Assembly (NCBI GenBank): GCA_037389465.1
Contig: JAZARR010000123.1
Span: 2,984,501 to 3,048,500, forward strand
Reading direction: 5' to 3'
DNA length: 64,000 nucleotides
Source: Baylisascaris procyonis
Taxonomy: Eukaryota > Nematoda > Chromadorea > Rhabditida > Ascarididae
Part shown: positions 28,201-41,064 of the stretch, one piece after another
Position numbering within the stretch: position 1 is the first letter of the stretch
How the letters are laid out: the number at the start of each line of letters is the position of its first letter
Made by a program: the position numbers and the translations under genes
Notes under the pieces: model-generated
What the model was told of the DNA's origin: nothing
Seen by the model: only the letters and a program-made list of their open reading frames with translations
The model's database searches: none

Positions 28201-31082
28201 ATCGCTATGAGAAACTTAATTTCAGTCAGTTTTTAATAATCAGTGTCAACTCTCGACTTCTTACGGTGTCTTTTTCGCTTACAGTAAAAATCAGTTTCCA
28301 GCGAACACCTTCACTTGGTAACCGATTGTCATTTCTGAAAGAAAGGCGTTCGCTTTGAACAGAATTTCGAATGCAATCCAATGTTTTCGGCTTCTTGCCT
28401 TTTTTATTCTTCTATGAACAGCATTTTTGAGTGAAACGGCAAATATTCGAAAAATTGTCGTGTTCCCTGCTGCGCTATAGTCACAACACAAATTATAAGA
28501 TGTCTGAAATTTGTAAACACGGTCGTACCAATTATTGCTATAGAGCAGCGGAAATCAACGTAATTTGTTCAAGTGCAAAAGAATGTTGCAGAGAGAAGTT
28601 TCAAGTAAAAAAGAGTGGGATGGGAACGACAGGTGCATGGCTTCTCATATAACATCACGCTTTAAAGCAATCAAAGCGCCATATTAATTTGCAACATTTG
28701 TTTTCGGATCGTGATGATTCGCGTGAAGGATTAATGAACCCTTTCAGCACTTACACATCTAAATGCTGTTTTCATCGATAAACGGATTTTTGCACTCTTG
28801 TTTGCACCGGGAAATTTCACATTTATATTGCTCATTATAAGATTCGTTCGCTTCATATATGTTATATAACAAAATTATACTTGCATTGTTAATGAAGTTA
28901 TTACGAGTTTTGCATTTTCTCAGAAGTTAATTTTACTATTAGTCCATTATTTTTCTCAAATCGTTTTTTTTACTTGCATTGTTGCTTATGAATAGAAATT
29001 TGTAAGCAATTTATAAATTTATTTATCTATTTTCAGTGCTTTATTGCTAAGCGAAACGTTGTTGAGAATTTATTCCAAAAAAAAAGTCGTCATTGCTACT
29101 ATATGCGATTGACGAGTATTCTTTCCTTAAGATAGAGAAAGAAAAATTCAATAGGGCCAGTTCATCTTGCATAAAGGTGCTCTCATATTGAAGATATTTT
29201 CTATTCGCATGAATAATGTAATAGCTGGTGCTATTCGGTATGCTCATCATCGTTTTCGAGTTAATACCTTTAGGCGATTCTATGGCAAATCACATAGGAT
29301 GATATTTGCGTGTTGAACTCATTTATGACTATTTTTTTTCTGCACAGTTTTCTGCGTTTTTTCCCCCTATTCTGATATCAAAACATTATTTCTATTTCGT
29401 TCGTATATTCAGCAGTAATACTTCTTCTTTTTCGTGCAACACATAGGATTTTGTGGTAGTTTCCATTGTTTTGATGCAAGTAGTATGGGCTGACGTTGAA
29501 TAAACAAACAATATTACATCGAATGCGCTTACGATCTGCGCAGATTAAACAAACAATATTGCAATGATCTACATGAAATCACTGTTGAAGAGGGCGAAAA
29601 TTTTTGAGGATTTCATGCGCATGCCACATGGGCAAATTAGCAGAACCTGTGACGATGTAAACGATGGTGGCGTGCAAGGAGAAAAGGATTTGCACAACAA
29701 CAGGACAGGTTGTAATACATCTCAAAATTAAGTGAAATGCAAAAGAAAAAACGACGAGAGTATTGTTGAAGTTGAGAGAGGTATACAACGGACGGATTGG
29801 CAAAGTGCAGAATTGTTTCAAGTCAATCTGCATAATCAGATACGTCGATTTGCATAACGAAGTTACACCGCGGCGTGCTGTGTCTTTTTCATTCATTGAT
29901 CGCTACAGTATATGTAGCTTTCTTTTTTGCATTGCTCTGCGTCCCTTCTCATTTTGCTTCAACATTGATTCTCTAAAGTGTTTATGCATTCCAACATTGT
30001 TCCGTTCATGCATACCCACAGATCGAAATGTCATCATGTCTTGCTGAACTCTACATTGCTTCAGAGCTGTTCAGCTGCACTTACAGCCGTTTGAGGTCGT
30101 CTGTTATATGATGAGGTTCCTTATTGCGTTATTTCTATTTGAGTCAGTGGCCATTGCCTTACTCTGCTCTTACCATGGTGCTGCATGGTACATTTCATCG
30201 TAATCAAAATTGCTGAATCAAGCCCGACAGCCTTTTTATTCGATATTTTTTCTTGGTTCTTTTTATTGGAGTTCCCTTTTCACTTTGGCATGTTCCAAAG
30301 ACGATCCTCCTCTTCCATTCGGCTAGAGAGTTGTCAACACTTCATTTGCCTTCGTCGGCCATGTTGTTGCCTCTTTTATTGGGGTTGTATGTACGCTAAT
30401 TGCTCTCGATAGTTGTTTTGACGTCGAATGAAAGCTTTATTTTGTTTGTATTCATTTTGTTGCATAGAAAAATACACTACCACTAAGCCTAATATCACTT
30501 GGAACAAAATGCTAATTGCGGCATTCAAATGTTTGTCGTGGAAAATGTCACGTGGTGGCTCGCATCGACTTCCATAATAAATGTGTTTTTAGTTGGACTA
30601 GGAGATCGGATTTATTGTTTTTGCAGATGGTGTTCTTAGTCTGCAGATCATAACGTAAACTTCATTGGAGATTGCAGTTTTACACTGTTGCTGGGAATTT
30701 GTTGAAAATTGCAACCTCTACATGTCTATGCTTTGTAACATAGACATAGTAAACATAAACTAAAGGCTTTTCTTACTTTATGCTAAGCCATTAAGGAATA
30801 CTATAATCATGTCGCGTCTTCTTACTTGTTTCTGATCTCGAATTTTTAAAGAACATCCATGAACACTTCACATATAGAAGTTTCTGCCTTCCCAGAAGCT
30901 TAACAACAATCCATATCTTCAAAAATATATTATCAGGTTACAAATATTTTGACAAGAATCGTCGGAGTATTGCAAGCTCAAGTGTCATTTGATTATTCCA
31001 TTTTCTCACCTTTGTAGTCGATATAGGCGTTACTTTTAACTCACCAAGCATTATTGTCGCAAAAACGTTCTTATTTACAATG

Positions 31083-31109
31083 TCCAGGTTCGTGTTGTAT
31101 GAACCTGGA
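31083..31109. repeat. Small inverted repeat, 9-bp arms
   Basis: TCCAGGTTC at 31083-31091 is matched by its exact reverse complement at 31101-31109 across a 9-base loop. No gene end lies nearby, so a role is not implied. Confidence 0.6.
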
Positions 31110-32277
31110 ATTAATGTCCTGATAACACCTTTAATGCATAAACTTCTTCCTTTTTCAACCTATGCCTGAACGCCTCCGATCTTCGCACTACTGCGGCTCG
31201 TATACATGAATATCCGCTCATCTGAATTATTGCTCTTCGAATATCTTGTTCTTCTTTTGTGCTGTTCCCATTCACGTTTTTTTGCCTTTAGCAGAAGATC
31301 ACACATTTGATGCTCGTTTGCAGACGAGGATTCGATCGCTATCAAAATATGAATATTATCCAAGTTTGAGTTAAACTAAAAATAGGGTTAAGCCGAAAAA
31401 TGTAGGTCAGCCGGTTTTTTCCGTTGCAAATGAGACTATGATTTCACCGGATGCCTTCGGTCGATGACCGAATGAAGTTTCTCTAGATGCACCGATTTCA
31501 TGATATGCGAGCAAATTCACCGCCAATGGTGTGAGCATTAATATGAGAAGTGCTACTTTATTTGCCATAAATATCCATTGTCGCGTTTCATTGTATTCTT
31601 ATTGAGCATTACTCTTTAAGTACCAATGCATTGGTGAGTGAATGGACGATGCGACTTATAGATGGACGATGTGGCCTGTAGAATGTGCTTTGGTTTCAGA
31701 AGTGTTACTTAGTAAGCGATGAATCTCTATTTACAAGCTTTGTGGTATTAGCCGCTTAGCTTTCCCCAAATATGCCAACATATTTTTGATGCAGAGAATG
31801 ATCTCGTAAGAGCGTTTCCAAACACCACTTGAGAAATGATCTCCGGAGATATTAAGTTACTTTAGTTTGCTTTATAAAGATATCTCTTCATATCGCTTCC
31901 ATTTCTGTTGTTGTAAGGTCGCGTGTAGGTTGGGGCTTAGATTGGTCTTCTGCCCGTGTGATGCTGACGAGTCTATTTACCGTTGTTCAGCGCTTAGGAA
32001 TAAGTCGGAGCTTACTCAAAATTTTCACACTTAGGGAATTAGTCCTTACATGTGTCAGTTTGTCTATAAATGTAAATGTTCGTGTTAATTGCATATATGT
32101 AATTGTGCTGCAAGATGTAATGTTTTGGGCACATCCGTTATTCTAAATATTCGTTCTATACAAAACGATGTCTGGTAACAAAAAAGTGATGTATCATAAT
32201 AAAAGATGCATAACGGGGCATAAATCTTTGAATTTATCCATCATACGCGCAATTTGCGCAGCTTTCCTTCCATATGA

Positions 32278-32300
32278 ATAAGCAATGGAATATTGCTTAT
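32278..32300. repeat. Small inverted repeat, 9-bp arms
   Basis: ATAAGCAAT at 32278-32286 is complementary to ATTGCTTAT at 32292-32300 with a 5-base loop. A second short foldback (GCGCAA/TTGCGC) sits about 30 bases upstream. Individually these can arise by chance in AT-rich DNA. Confidence 0.5.
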
Positions 32301-32918
32301 GTTGATGAGCATAAGCTGTCCTTTATGAGCGATGAATTGAGCATCCCTTCAGGGGACAATATTTCCTTCGAACGTTCATAGCGTAGATGGATTTACTTCG
32401 CAAAGCAGTTTGTGGAACTCGCTAGATGCAATCTTAACTTAATCTGAATACTACTAACACATCACATGCTTTTTGATCACACATCTTAAGAATCAAACGC
32501 TTTATCAGAAATTCTTCTGAAAACTTCGCCGCCAGTATAAAAACATCTGCTCATAGTTCTGTATAGAATTCAGTTAGGATTAGGGCTATTTAATATTAGG
32601 GCTTTTTTAATAGTGAGTAAATGTAACGGCCTAGAGAACATTTTAACTTCGGATATTCAAGTTCTTTGCGCCTGACATTTATGCGTCTTATTGGAATAAC
32701 TTGAGGACCGACATGCTTCAATTATAAATTAAGTATTCAAATGGTTGGCTTCGTAAATAATAGATGTGAACGTGAATTTAGGCCAAATAAAACTGCGATG
32801 AGAAGAAATAAAATTGAGAACAAATCGTCGAATGTTGATGGCAAACTTTTTCTTCTTGTTAAAATGGATGAAAGATATATTGACGCGCGCGAACACTCAC
32901 AAAACATTTTCATGAATC

Positions 32919-32993
32919 ACTGCAAATGTCAACATATAATTCTTATCAATAAGTGAAACTTACTGATAAGAATTATATGTTGACATTTGCAGT
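32919..32993. repeat. Near-perfect 75-bp foldback (possible MITE or hairpin RNA)
   Basis: The left arm 32919-32948 is the exact reverse complement of 32964-32993 (30 of 30 bases). Pairing continues inward with a single mismatch (32949 against 32963), then five more pairs down to a GAA loop at 32955-32957. The whole unit is thus a stem of about 36 bp with one mismatch. Pairing stops at once outside the arms. A stem this clean far exceeds chance and is more perfect than a typical animal microRNA precursor. A young foldback/MITE insertion, or an endogenous-siRNA-forming hairpin, fits better. No transposase gene is nearby. Confidence 0.95.
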
Positions 32994-35140
32994 AAACAAT
33001 GACGTCGCGAAATCCACGAAAGGATTGATGATACTGCATCACTAGAAGCATCTAATGAAGGGAGAAACCGAAACGTTTTGGTTTTCAATTTTTTTTTTTG
33101 GTACCCGATGGGCCTAGCTTTTACCACTGCCGGTTCGATTTATTCTCCGATAAATTCTGCATAGAAACTTGAACGTTATGCTAAGACAATATTGTTCAGA
33201 CGACAAGTTAAATTAACGCAGCAAAATCTATTCATATGCAGAAGAAATAAAACGTTTTAAACGCATTCTACTCACCTACTCATAACAATTTACTCATATA
33301 AACAAATTAATGCAGAAAGGTTTAAGATCATATGAGGGTTTAGGAAAAGTTTATGCCTATTTTTCTTCTTTTGAAAGAAACTTCAAAATCCTCAATACTA
33401 CTTCCATAACTGATGGGAATGGATAATTTTATCCATTGCAGCATATTCATAATGCGTAATACCCATAATACTACTTCATTTCGATATCCGAAGCAAAATT
33501 CCATGTCAAACATGAAAGGATAACGGCCTCGACATTTACTTTTTACTTGTTGCTGACAGTAGCATCTGTTTGCAAAGCCCCTAAATGGCAATCGTTGAGT
33601 TTTTAGAATACGAGGATTTATTCTTGAAGAAAACCTACCTCTGATTCTGTTTCACTCTCACAGCACCTAGCTGCTTCATTTTACACCTTCTATGTGGTGC
33701 TTGAATCCGCTTCAGTGATTTAGTGTTCGCAAAATCTTGCAAACAGTAATCGTGGTTGTATTTCTTCCGGTTGACAGCCGACGTAGATATATAGTGGATG
33801 TAAATGTGCATGGACGCGTAACTCCTCACAAAGGCATCCATGCTCGAGTGGCAATATGCAATTGTCGCTAATTAACGTGAATTCTCAGAAATAAAGCCGT
33901 CACACATATGGCGTCGACAACAATGAAATTTTTTTTCCAGTTATGGTTTTTTTGTCCTCCACCCCGATCGATCGCATGAATACAGCCAAAAATCCGCCCA
34001 TTTCTTGAGTGTGCCTTTTTCATATTGCTCGGCTAAGACCTCTTTCATTATATGTTGCAACTTTTTTGCTCTTATCGTCATACTACAAATGATCACTTTT
34101 TCTAAAAATTATCTGATGTTGGCAATATGCTATAAGGCAAAACATTGTTCGGTGTTCTTGCAAATTATATCACAGCAACTTTATTAGGCTGAATTAGTCG
34201 TCGATTGATCGTGAATTATGGATGTTGTTTTTCAGAATCCCTCACCATTCCATTGATACAATGCCTAGTTCAAGTCGAAATCTCAACTGATAACTAAGAG
34301 TGGTAAGTGGCAAAGAGATTCTATTCATTATGGCAGTTGTTGCATCTTGCAAAATGCTCGTTATCTCTTCGAACTGTTCCCAACCCAAGAGAATTATTAT
34401 GCAAAAGGGCTTTCATACCGTCAGAGGTTTTTAAATTTTGCATTTTTCAATTTCCCTTACCAGCATCAACTTTTAATGAGCTGAAATACGCTTCCATGAG
34501 ACACAGGTGTATTAGGATCGTTACAACTCAGCGCCACTAGTTCCAGACCATGCGCCAAAAAAAAAACAACTATCTGAGTTCGCACCTCGTTAAGAAAATT
34601 TTTAATAAAATGGAATGCTACGATCGTAGCGTACACTCATAGCATAGATTTGAACAGTACGTTAGAGCCGTCTCCATCATTAGCTCGTCATTCACTACTA
34701 ATGAAAGTGGCTGTGATATATTTTAGCCGCATTTCATGTATAATTCAATGAGAAAAAAATTAAAATTTCAGGCATGCTGCCGATAATGACTAACGTTAAA
34801 TGGATGAACTGAATACGCCAAAGTACTCAGTTATCCTGAAGCATCGATCGATTAGAGGCTCACTGACTAGCAGATTATAAAACTGATAGGTTTTTATTAG
34901 CAATTTTTGTTTTGTGATTTTCTTATTGCGTAAAATTACAATTTGCTTACGATGCTTAATGCTCATTGGCAACTCATGTGGAATAATGAAACTCTCAAAA
35001 ACGCATAAATTATGCGTGTAGAATGGTATCCCTTTTATCAAATCTCAGTCATCTTCGTTTCGTTTCTTCCTTTCATGATTTCTTCTAATAACATGAATTT
35101 CTTCTGCACTTTGTTCACTCTGTTTTTTTTCGTTCACGCA

Positions 35141-35195
35141 CTCTCTCTCCTTCCCTCTCTCCCACTTTCTCTCTCTCTCTCTTTCTCTCTCTCTT
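35141..35195. repeat. CT-rich microsatellite
   Basis: Interrupted CT dinucleotide repeats over about 55 bases on the + strand. They give an apparent Ser-Leu repeat in the overlapping open frame, which is not coding. Confidence 0.9.
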
Positions 35196-38100
35196 ACTGC
35201 CATAAAACTTTGCGTGCCGATTGGTACTTACTTTTCCTGCCTCTTGTAAATGACATGCACGTTTGCATTCCAGTCGTATAACCAACCATTTTCATATGTG
35301 CCGCAAATAATCAATATGTAAATAAATACTATATTCTTTTTTGTACCCTGGCTATGGCGAAAATTTATGCAATTTTTTTCACCTTTCAGTATTTATAACT
35401 CCTTCGGGAAATTTATCGATGAGTTTAAAAAAACGGTGATACTGGAGGCAACCTGTAGTGTATATTATTATATCCAGCAAATTTCACAACTCTAGCTAAT
35501 GTAGCTGCCGAGTTTCAAACTATCGAATAGATGAGTGGGTGAGCACAAACAGCACGTGGGCAAACACACAAATGCCACAATGCATCGTGCATATGTAAAT
35601 TCATGAAGCCATACAAAAAAGATGTGTTTCCATTATCAAATGAGATTAATTGGTGTTGTTTTGCATTATAAACTTCAGTGAACATTTCCGAGGCATTATA
35701 TTTATGGATAAGCCATTTTTCATGTAGTTTTGTTAATTGAGCTTATCGCCAATAAAAGATCGGTTGTCATCCAGGACGAATCACTGATTAGCAGGAAGTT
35801 TGTGTTACGAACATTTCTCGCAGTGTAATTAAATATAAGAAATAGCCCTTAGAGCAAGCGTCTGAGCAATCTCGATCATAGACCGCAAACGTTTCGATGT
35901 GCAGCAGCCGTACTATGAATGACGTATATCCCCTCAAGAAAGGCATGCCTTCAGTGATGAAAAATTGAAAAATTTTGTCATATAAGCTAAAGAAAAGTGA
36001 AACCAAAATTGCATCGAAAAAAACAGGTGGAATTAGATGGCAAAACTAATTAATTTAAAGTATGAATAAGGTTGAGAAGAAATGTGGATTGAATTATAGA
36101 GAGAAAAAAGTATCTGTTGGAAAAAATAAATTAAGGAAAAAGGAATTAGAAGAAATGAAAAATATTTGCCTTCTTTTTTTTGTTGTCTTTTTACTATTTG
36201 TCTTAGCAATTTGTCCGTCTAATTATCCGTGTTTGTCTTGATGAATGCTCACTCGATGAATGCATCGATTCCACTCGCGTTTTCCCTTTCCGTATTTTTG
36301 ATTTCTTCCTATCTTTTCTACTAAAACAGCTGTTCCGATTGAACTCGATTGAATGCACTTATCATTTACCCGATATTTTATGTGATTGCATCATCAAAGT
36401 GATGTTTGATATTCTCTCATTAGCTATGTTAAGCCGAAATACATTTTAATAGTGAATTCATACTGCGATCGCTATTTTTATGTTCACTAATTCCGTTTCT
36501 ATATTATTGCTGTTAACAATGCTTAGTTTGTATTTCCTTCTTAATACAGCGAAAGAGAACAGCGAATTCTTTTCAAAGATGTTTCCATTGTAATACTTCG
36601 TTGAAAGATTTTATCGTTTATTCGACGGCGTAATCCCGAAATCGATTTGATAGTATTGCTCATATCGCCTTAGGTAGCTTTTTAGAGCTTGTAGAATTGA
36701 GCCATCTAAAGTGTGGCCGTATATTCATTGAAGGCCCGAAAGAACGCCTTTTTATTCAAGCAGCTTTTTTATGTAGGACGGAAGCCTCATAACCGAACTA
36801 CGACCAATGTCAAAGGGTAGAAAAGGGGAGGCTAGTGGAATTTGGCAACATTTCACAGTCGACGTACACTAAAAAGGAGGAGGTCTTGGAGCATCGGCTT
36901 CAAATAAGCTAACATAGTGTGCATGTGTATATCTCACGTTCAAATGTTTTTTTATATGCTGAGCGCAATTTGTTTAAAGAGCGTCATTTGGACGGGCACA
37001 TGAAAGAAGTAAACCACTTAAATATGCTCGCCGAAACTTGAAACCAGTGTGATGAGGGGAGAGCTTCTTCGATTGCTTTAAGTCAACATTCACATTCGTA
37101 TCGCAAACATCAACGCAGTGAGTTTTATAGCGCAATGAGTTCTTATAAAATTATGAGGGTGCTTGATTAATTATAAACTAATGAAAGAAAATTACTTAAC
37201 TTGCGCATAGCAGTACTTTGTATGATTCATACGTAAAAACGTGTAGATGATTGGGCAGTTCGGAACAGCTATTAAACACGCTTCGATAGCACTTCATCAA
37301 AGTTTGGGCATGAACAAATGCAACAAGCGAATTATCGTGCAACTTGTTACCTAAAGAATGTCCACAGCATATAACGCAACACTCTCGTGCCTGAATCAAC
37401 ATATTCATTCGATCTAATCTATGAGGACTACTCTCGTGTTTATCTCCCCATCCTGCTTTCACGCGGGGACGGAAGAAAGGGGAAGGATGTCAACAGAGAA
37501 AGCCCAAATGTTGTTTGCGACAGGAATTCATACCCGGTTTGTTTCCACTCGGTTCGTAAGCTACGCTAAAATGACGACTCATATGTTTCACTTTTTCGTT
37601 GCTAGGTCATTTCAATCGCTCGTTTTGTGTAACAGCATCTTGCTCCACCATATCTGCTTCGACTTATCTGATTCTGAACCCGAAGGTAGTATGGCGGCTC
37701 ATATTTTTGACATTAAACGGGAAGATGGTTCGCGCTTTAGGGCGCATGGCCTATAGCGGAAAAAAGCGCATAGCCCAAAAGGCAGTAAGCCCAATACCTT
37801 CCATCCTCTCTTTTTGCTAGCTGATTGAGGGAGAGTTAGATGGATAGATGGCAGATCAACACTTGGTTATCTCTGTCATATTTTATCTCAGTGTAAACTA
37901 CTCACTTTGTCATTTTGTCGTATAAGTGATCAGAAAAGTTAACATATGCGTACAGGAGGGAGGAGAGGATGCCGGAACGGTGGCCTACGAGTCCCGCTGA
38001 CATTCCATGGATCGTCGAAAGATTTTGCAATCAACTACTGCAAAAGGAACATTCGCCATGCATAAGGCGCCCCCTCGCCCTACCACCCCCTTCTGCAAAA

Positions 38101-38889
38101 GGTATTTATTTGCGTTCATAAGCTAACAGCCATATAAAGTTAGATTATCCCAAATGGAACGACAAACACGCGAACCTTCGTATGCAATTCAACAACGAAG
38201 GACCCTCATCAAATGTTGTAGAAATAAAGCGTTTCACTAAGAACGTTTCACAAATGCATACCTATCATTCGCCTATGCGAAGGATAAGTGTTCATGGCAC
38301 AAATGGTAGGCAGAGATTCGGATATTGAGATGACGGCATAATTGAATCGATAGGCGAAAGATGTAAAACATGGTGACTCATCATCCTTTAATCCTAGCTG
38401 ATGATATCTCTCTAATTCTTGGCAGTCCACTATGTTCTTGAATACAAATTGCACCGTTCGAATGTGCGACGTGCTAACAATGGAACTTTTCTATGCTATT
38501 TCCGCAACAAGCAATGGCTAATCTTCTTATACGAAATCGCAACATTGTTCTGCGCCCGATTATTTTGCTCGATGGGGTGGAATTACATTGCATTTCAAAG
38601 TCTATGTTTGAGAAATATTCTGCAGAAAACAGGACAAACAAATTTCTTTTCGAAAACTTGGTTGAAATGAATGCTTTAAGTTCTTATAATATGTCTTTAA
38701 TTATTCGATTATTCTATACCAGTAATGGAAAGAAATCAATGATGCTTTTTTGTGAGTGTAAAAGTAAATAGTCTCGTATGTGAAAGTAAATGTGTTAAAC
38801 CTGAAAGGTCTACTAAGCAAGAGAAGAGGATGGCAGCCCACTAAATCATTTTTCATGCTGCATTTTGCATGCTCAAAGCCGAATAATCT

Positions 38890-38905
38890 CGCTGAATATT
38901 CAGCG
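38890..38905. repeat. 16-bp perfect palindrome
   Basis: CGCTGAATATTCAGCG reads identically on both strands with no loop. It could be a protein-binding dyad, but no gene start lies close by. Confidence 0.6.
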
Positions 38906-40605
38906 GGAAAATTTTGCTGAGAATTTCTCTGTAGTCAACATTATATAATCGCCTTTTATTCGAAATAACTTTGGAATCCTCATTTTTTCCCATTATTTTT
39001 TGCTAACAGTGTTCATCTACACAAGAAAGATTGATGTTAGAAAGATCAAGATTGATGCATACGCGTATAATACCGAAAATTTAGCCTATCCTTGGCTGTC
39101 TCTTATCAACCATGCCTCTTCCTCCACCTCCAACCAGCCATGATACCGACTAATAAGGGAATATCCTATTATCATGCCGTGCTTCAATTGCATCATGATT
39201 TCCATCATCTACCGCGATCAAATTTCTTCTATAATAGCTTATTGCCGTGTTTCAGCTCATAAATTCTTCTTCTATAAACGGGATCGTTGAGTTTGTTCGA
39301 TTCTCTGAGATGAAATGTATAAGCGCATCAACGATCGTTGAAATCGGGTAACTATGAACTGATTATGAAGATTGCCTCAAGAATGCAGCAAATATGGGTC
39401 ATACGGATAAATATGCTCACTTTTGCATGAGCAAATCGATGCACGACTATGCACACCATCTTTTGATAATTCTTTGAGCACAGCGTTGAGTAAATACCTC
39501 GCGGCAATCGCATCATCACTCGCTTCTTATGTGGTGAGCCAATTTGGAAGGCTATCATAGATTAGTTGTGTGTTTATGCGTAAGTTTATGTATAACTTCG
39601 TATGATTTTCATTCATATCGATGCTATTTTCATTCATAAAAGTATTTGCTTTTAAATTAATAATGATACAGGTGTAGGGGGCTGAAATAGATCATTCTTA
39701 GCGTATGCATTTCTAGAAATTTGATCGACGCTTGAAATCTATAGAGGCCTCCAAAGCATTTCTACAGTCTACGAAGAAGATCACTTTGCCGAAAAGGTAC
39801 CTGAAAATGATATTCGCGCTGCAAGAAGGTTTAATGTTACTTCATTTTCTGCATAGCCTGTTCTGTTGGATGAAGAAAAATTAAATGTTCTAGTGCATCT
39901 TCAAACAAGTCGTGAATTAGCGAGGCTTACGCGAAAGACAACATTGTTTGGCATTTGTTGTTGATGAAAACGTTCAGAAGCTTGCCTTATGAATCCCACA
40001 AAAAGGGCAAAATCCAACGCATGAAGCTACTGGATTTTATTGTTCCGTCTGTCCGCTTGTTCTAGAAACCTCAAATTACGAAATTTGCATGGGTGCAATC
40101 TACATCATAATCTTACCTCGTATGGCACGCTTCCCTTGAAGCATCAACTTAAAGAATAGTTCAGGGCACTTATAGATGGAAGAAAAATTTGCATGAAATT
40201 TTTATTGGTTCGGATCACTTTAAAAAGTCTTTTGTAATCTTTGCAATTCAGTCACAATATCAGAGCATTATTTGCTTAGTTGCTACTTTTTCTTAACTTA
40301 TAGATCTGGTTGCTCACTTCTGGAGAACGTGGAGTCGTACTCCATACCAGCTTCGTTGATACATTTCTATACAAACTTCAACCTCACATTGCTTCGTCTT
40401 AAATCATCCTCATAGATATAAAGCGTTATATTGGTGTGTTTTCGTTCATGATGCCTATATGAATGCTCTCATCAACCTTTTGAGGATATTTATGCGAGGT
40501 GTATATTTTATAAACTCTTCGCAGTAAAATGTTCCACGTGGCATCGACAAAAAACTGGGTTCTCATCGGAGCTTTCCTTCAAAAATAACACTGTCGGATG
40601 CATCA

Positions 40606-41064
40606 ATGATACAAAAAAAATTGTTGACAGCTGGAGAATATGGAATTTCGAAAAAAAAAACGTTACTGACTTGTAAGCTGGCTCTAAATAGCTGTCGAGG
40701 TGACAAATTTAACCGATTGGGGAAGCTTGTTGTCATCGCTTGCCTGACGTCATTGTTGCTCGTCATCACTCAATTTGCCGACAATTTTTCAATGGCGCAT
40801 CATTCATTCTATAAATGTCCTCTTTCCCAAAAGATTTCTGCAATGCTTTTATTTATTATTGCGTTAACGGTCGAATTGATGCATGTAGAATTTCTGCTTA
40901 GAATTGTCGGTTGCTTCATTGACATCCTTATCGCTGCATTCTGTTCCTTCTTTTTTTTCCACTCCTCGACGTATTTTAATCTCAATTTTTCACCTCAGTT
41001 TATTCTTTCTCAGTTTCTTTCTATGAAAAATTCTTTGCTGTTGAAATTTTTTGAAGCAATCTGA
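40606..41064 (+). CDS. Unassigned 152-codon ORF, multi-hydrophobic
   Basis: The longest continuous ATG-to-stop frame in the window (152 residues). The first 40 residues are Lys-rich and polar. Hydrophobic runs then lie at about residues 42-57, 79-92 and 97-117, so the reading resembles a small membrane protein. I recognise no family. Doubts: the reading starts inside A-rich runs, the last hydrophobic run comes largely from T-rich DNA (a run of T encodes Phe), and no clear splice acceptor, poly(A) signal or neighbouring exon supports it. A minus-strand frame overlaps it at 40563-40769. It may be a real small gene or a chance frame. Confidence 0.15.
   Translation: MIQKKLLTAGEYGISKKKTLLTCKLALNSCRGDKFNRLGKLVVIACLTSLLLVITQFADNFSMAHHSFYKCPLSQKISAMLLFIIALTVELMHVEFLLRIVGCFIDILIAAFCSFFFFHSSTYFNLNFSPQFILSQFLSMKNSLLLKFFEAI

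Larger units (their letters stand above)
17508..32918. other. Long gene-poor AT-rich stretch
   Basis: About 15 kb with no gene I can support. Open frames are short and scattered on both strands. Slightly G+C-richer islands occur at about 22620-22970 and 25880-26150 without recognisable coding content. Low-complexity runs include a run of nine C at 24392-24400 and a pyrimidine tract near 26110-26140. No tRNA-like cloverleaf was noticed. This could be intergenic DNA or a very long intron. Confidence 0.5.
32994..40605. other. Gene-poor stretch with simple repeats
   Basis: No supported gene. It holds the CT-rich array at 35141-35195, a strongly purine-biased stretch at about 36060-36170, and G+C-richer islands at about 36660-36900 and 37430-38110. 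In the last island, frames of 88 codons (minus) and 111 codons (plus) overlap on opposite strands without recognisable domains. A 16-bp perfect palindrome lies at 38890-38905. The islands may be old dispersed repeats; I cannot name a family. Confidence 0.5.

Noticed and set aside
31348..31366. CCAAGTTTGAG followed by TTAAAC, resembling the 3' end of nematode SL1 RNA
   Set aside because: Only about 11 bases match, the splice GT after the leader is missing, and no Sm-binding site or 5S context is present.
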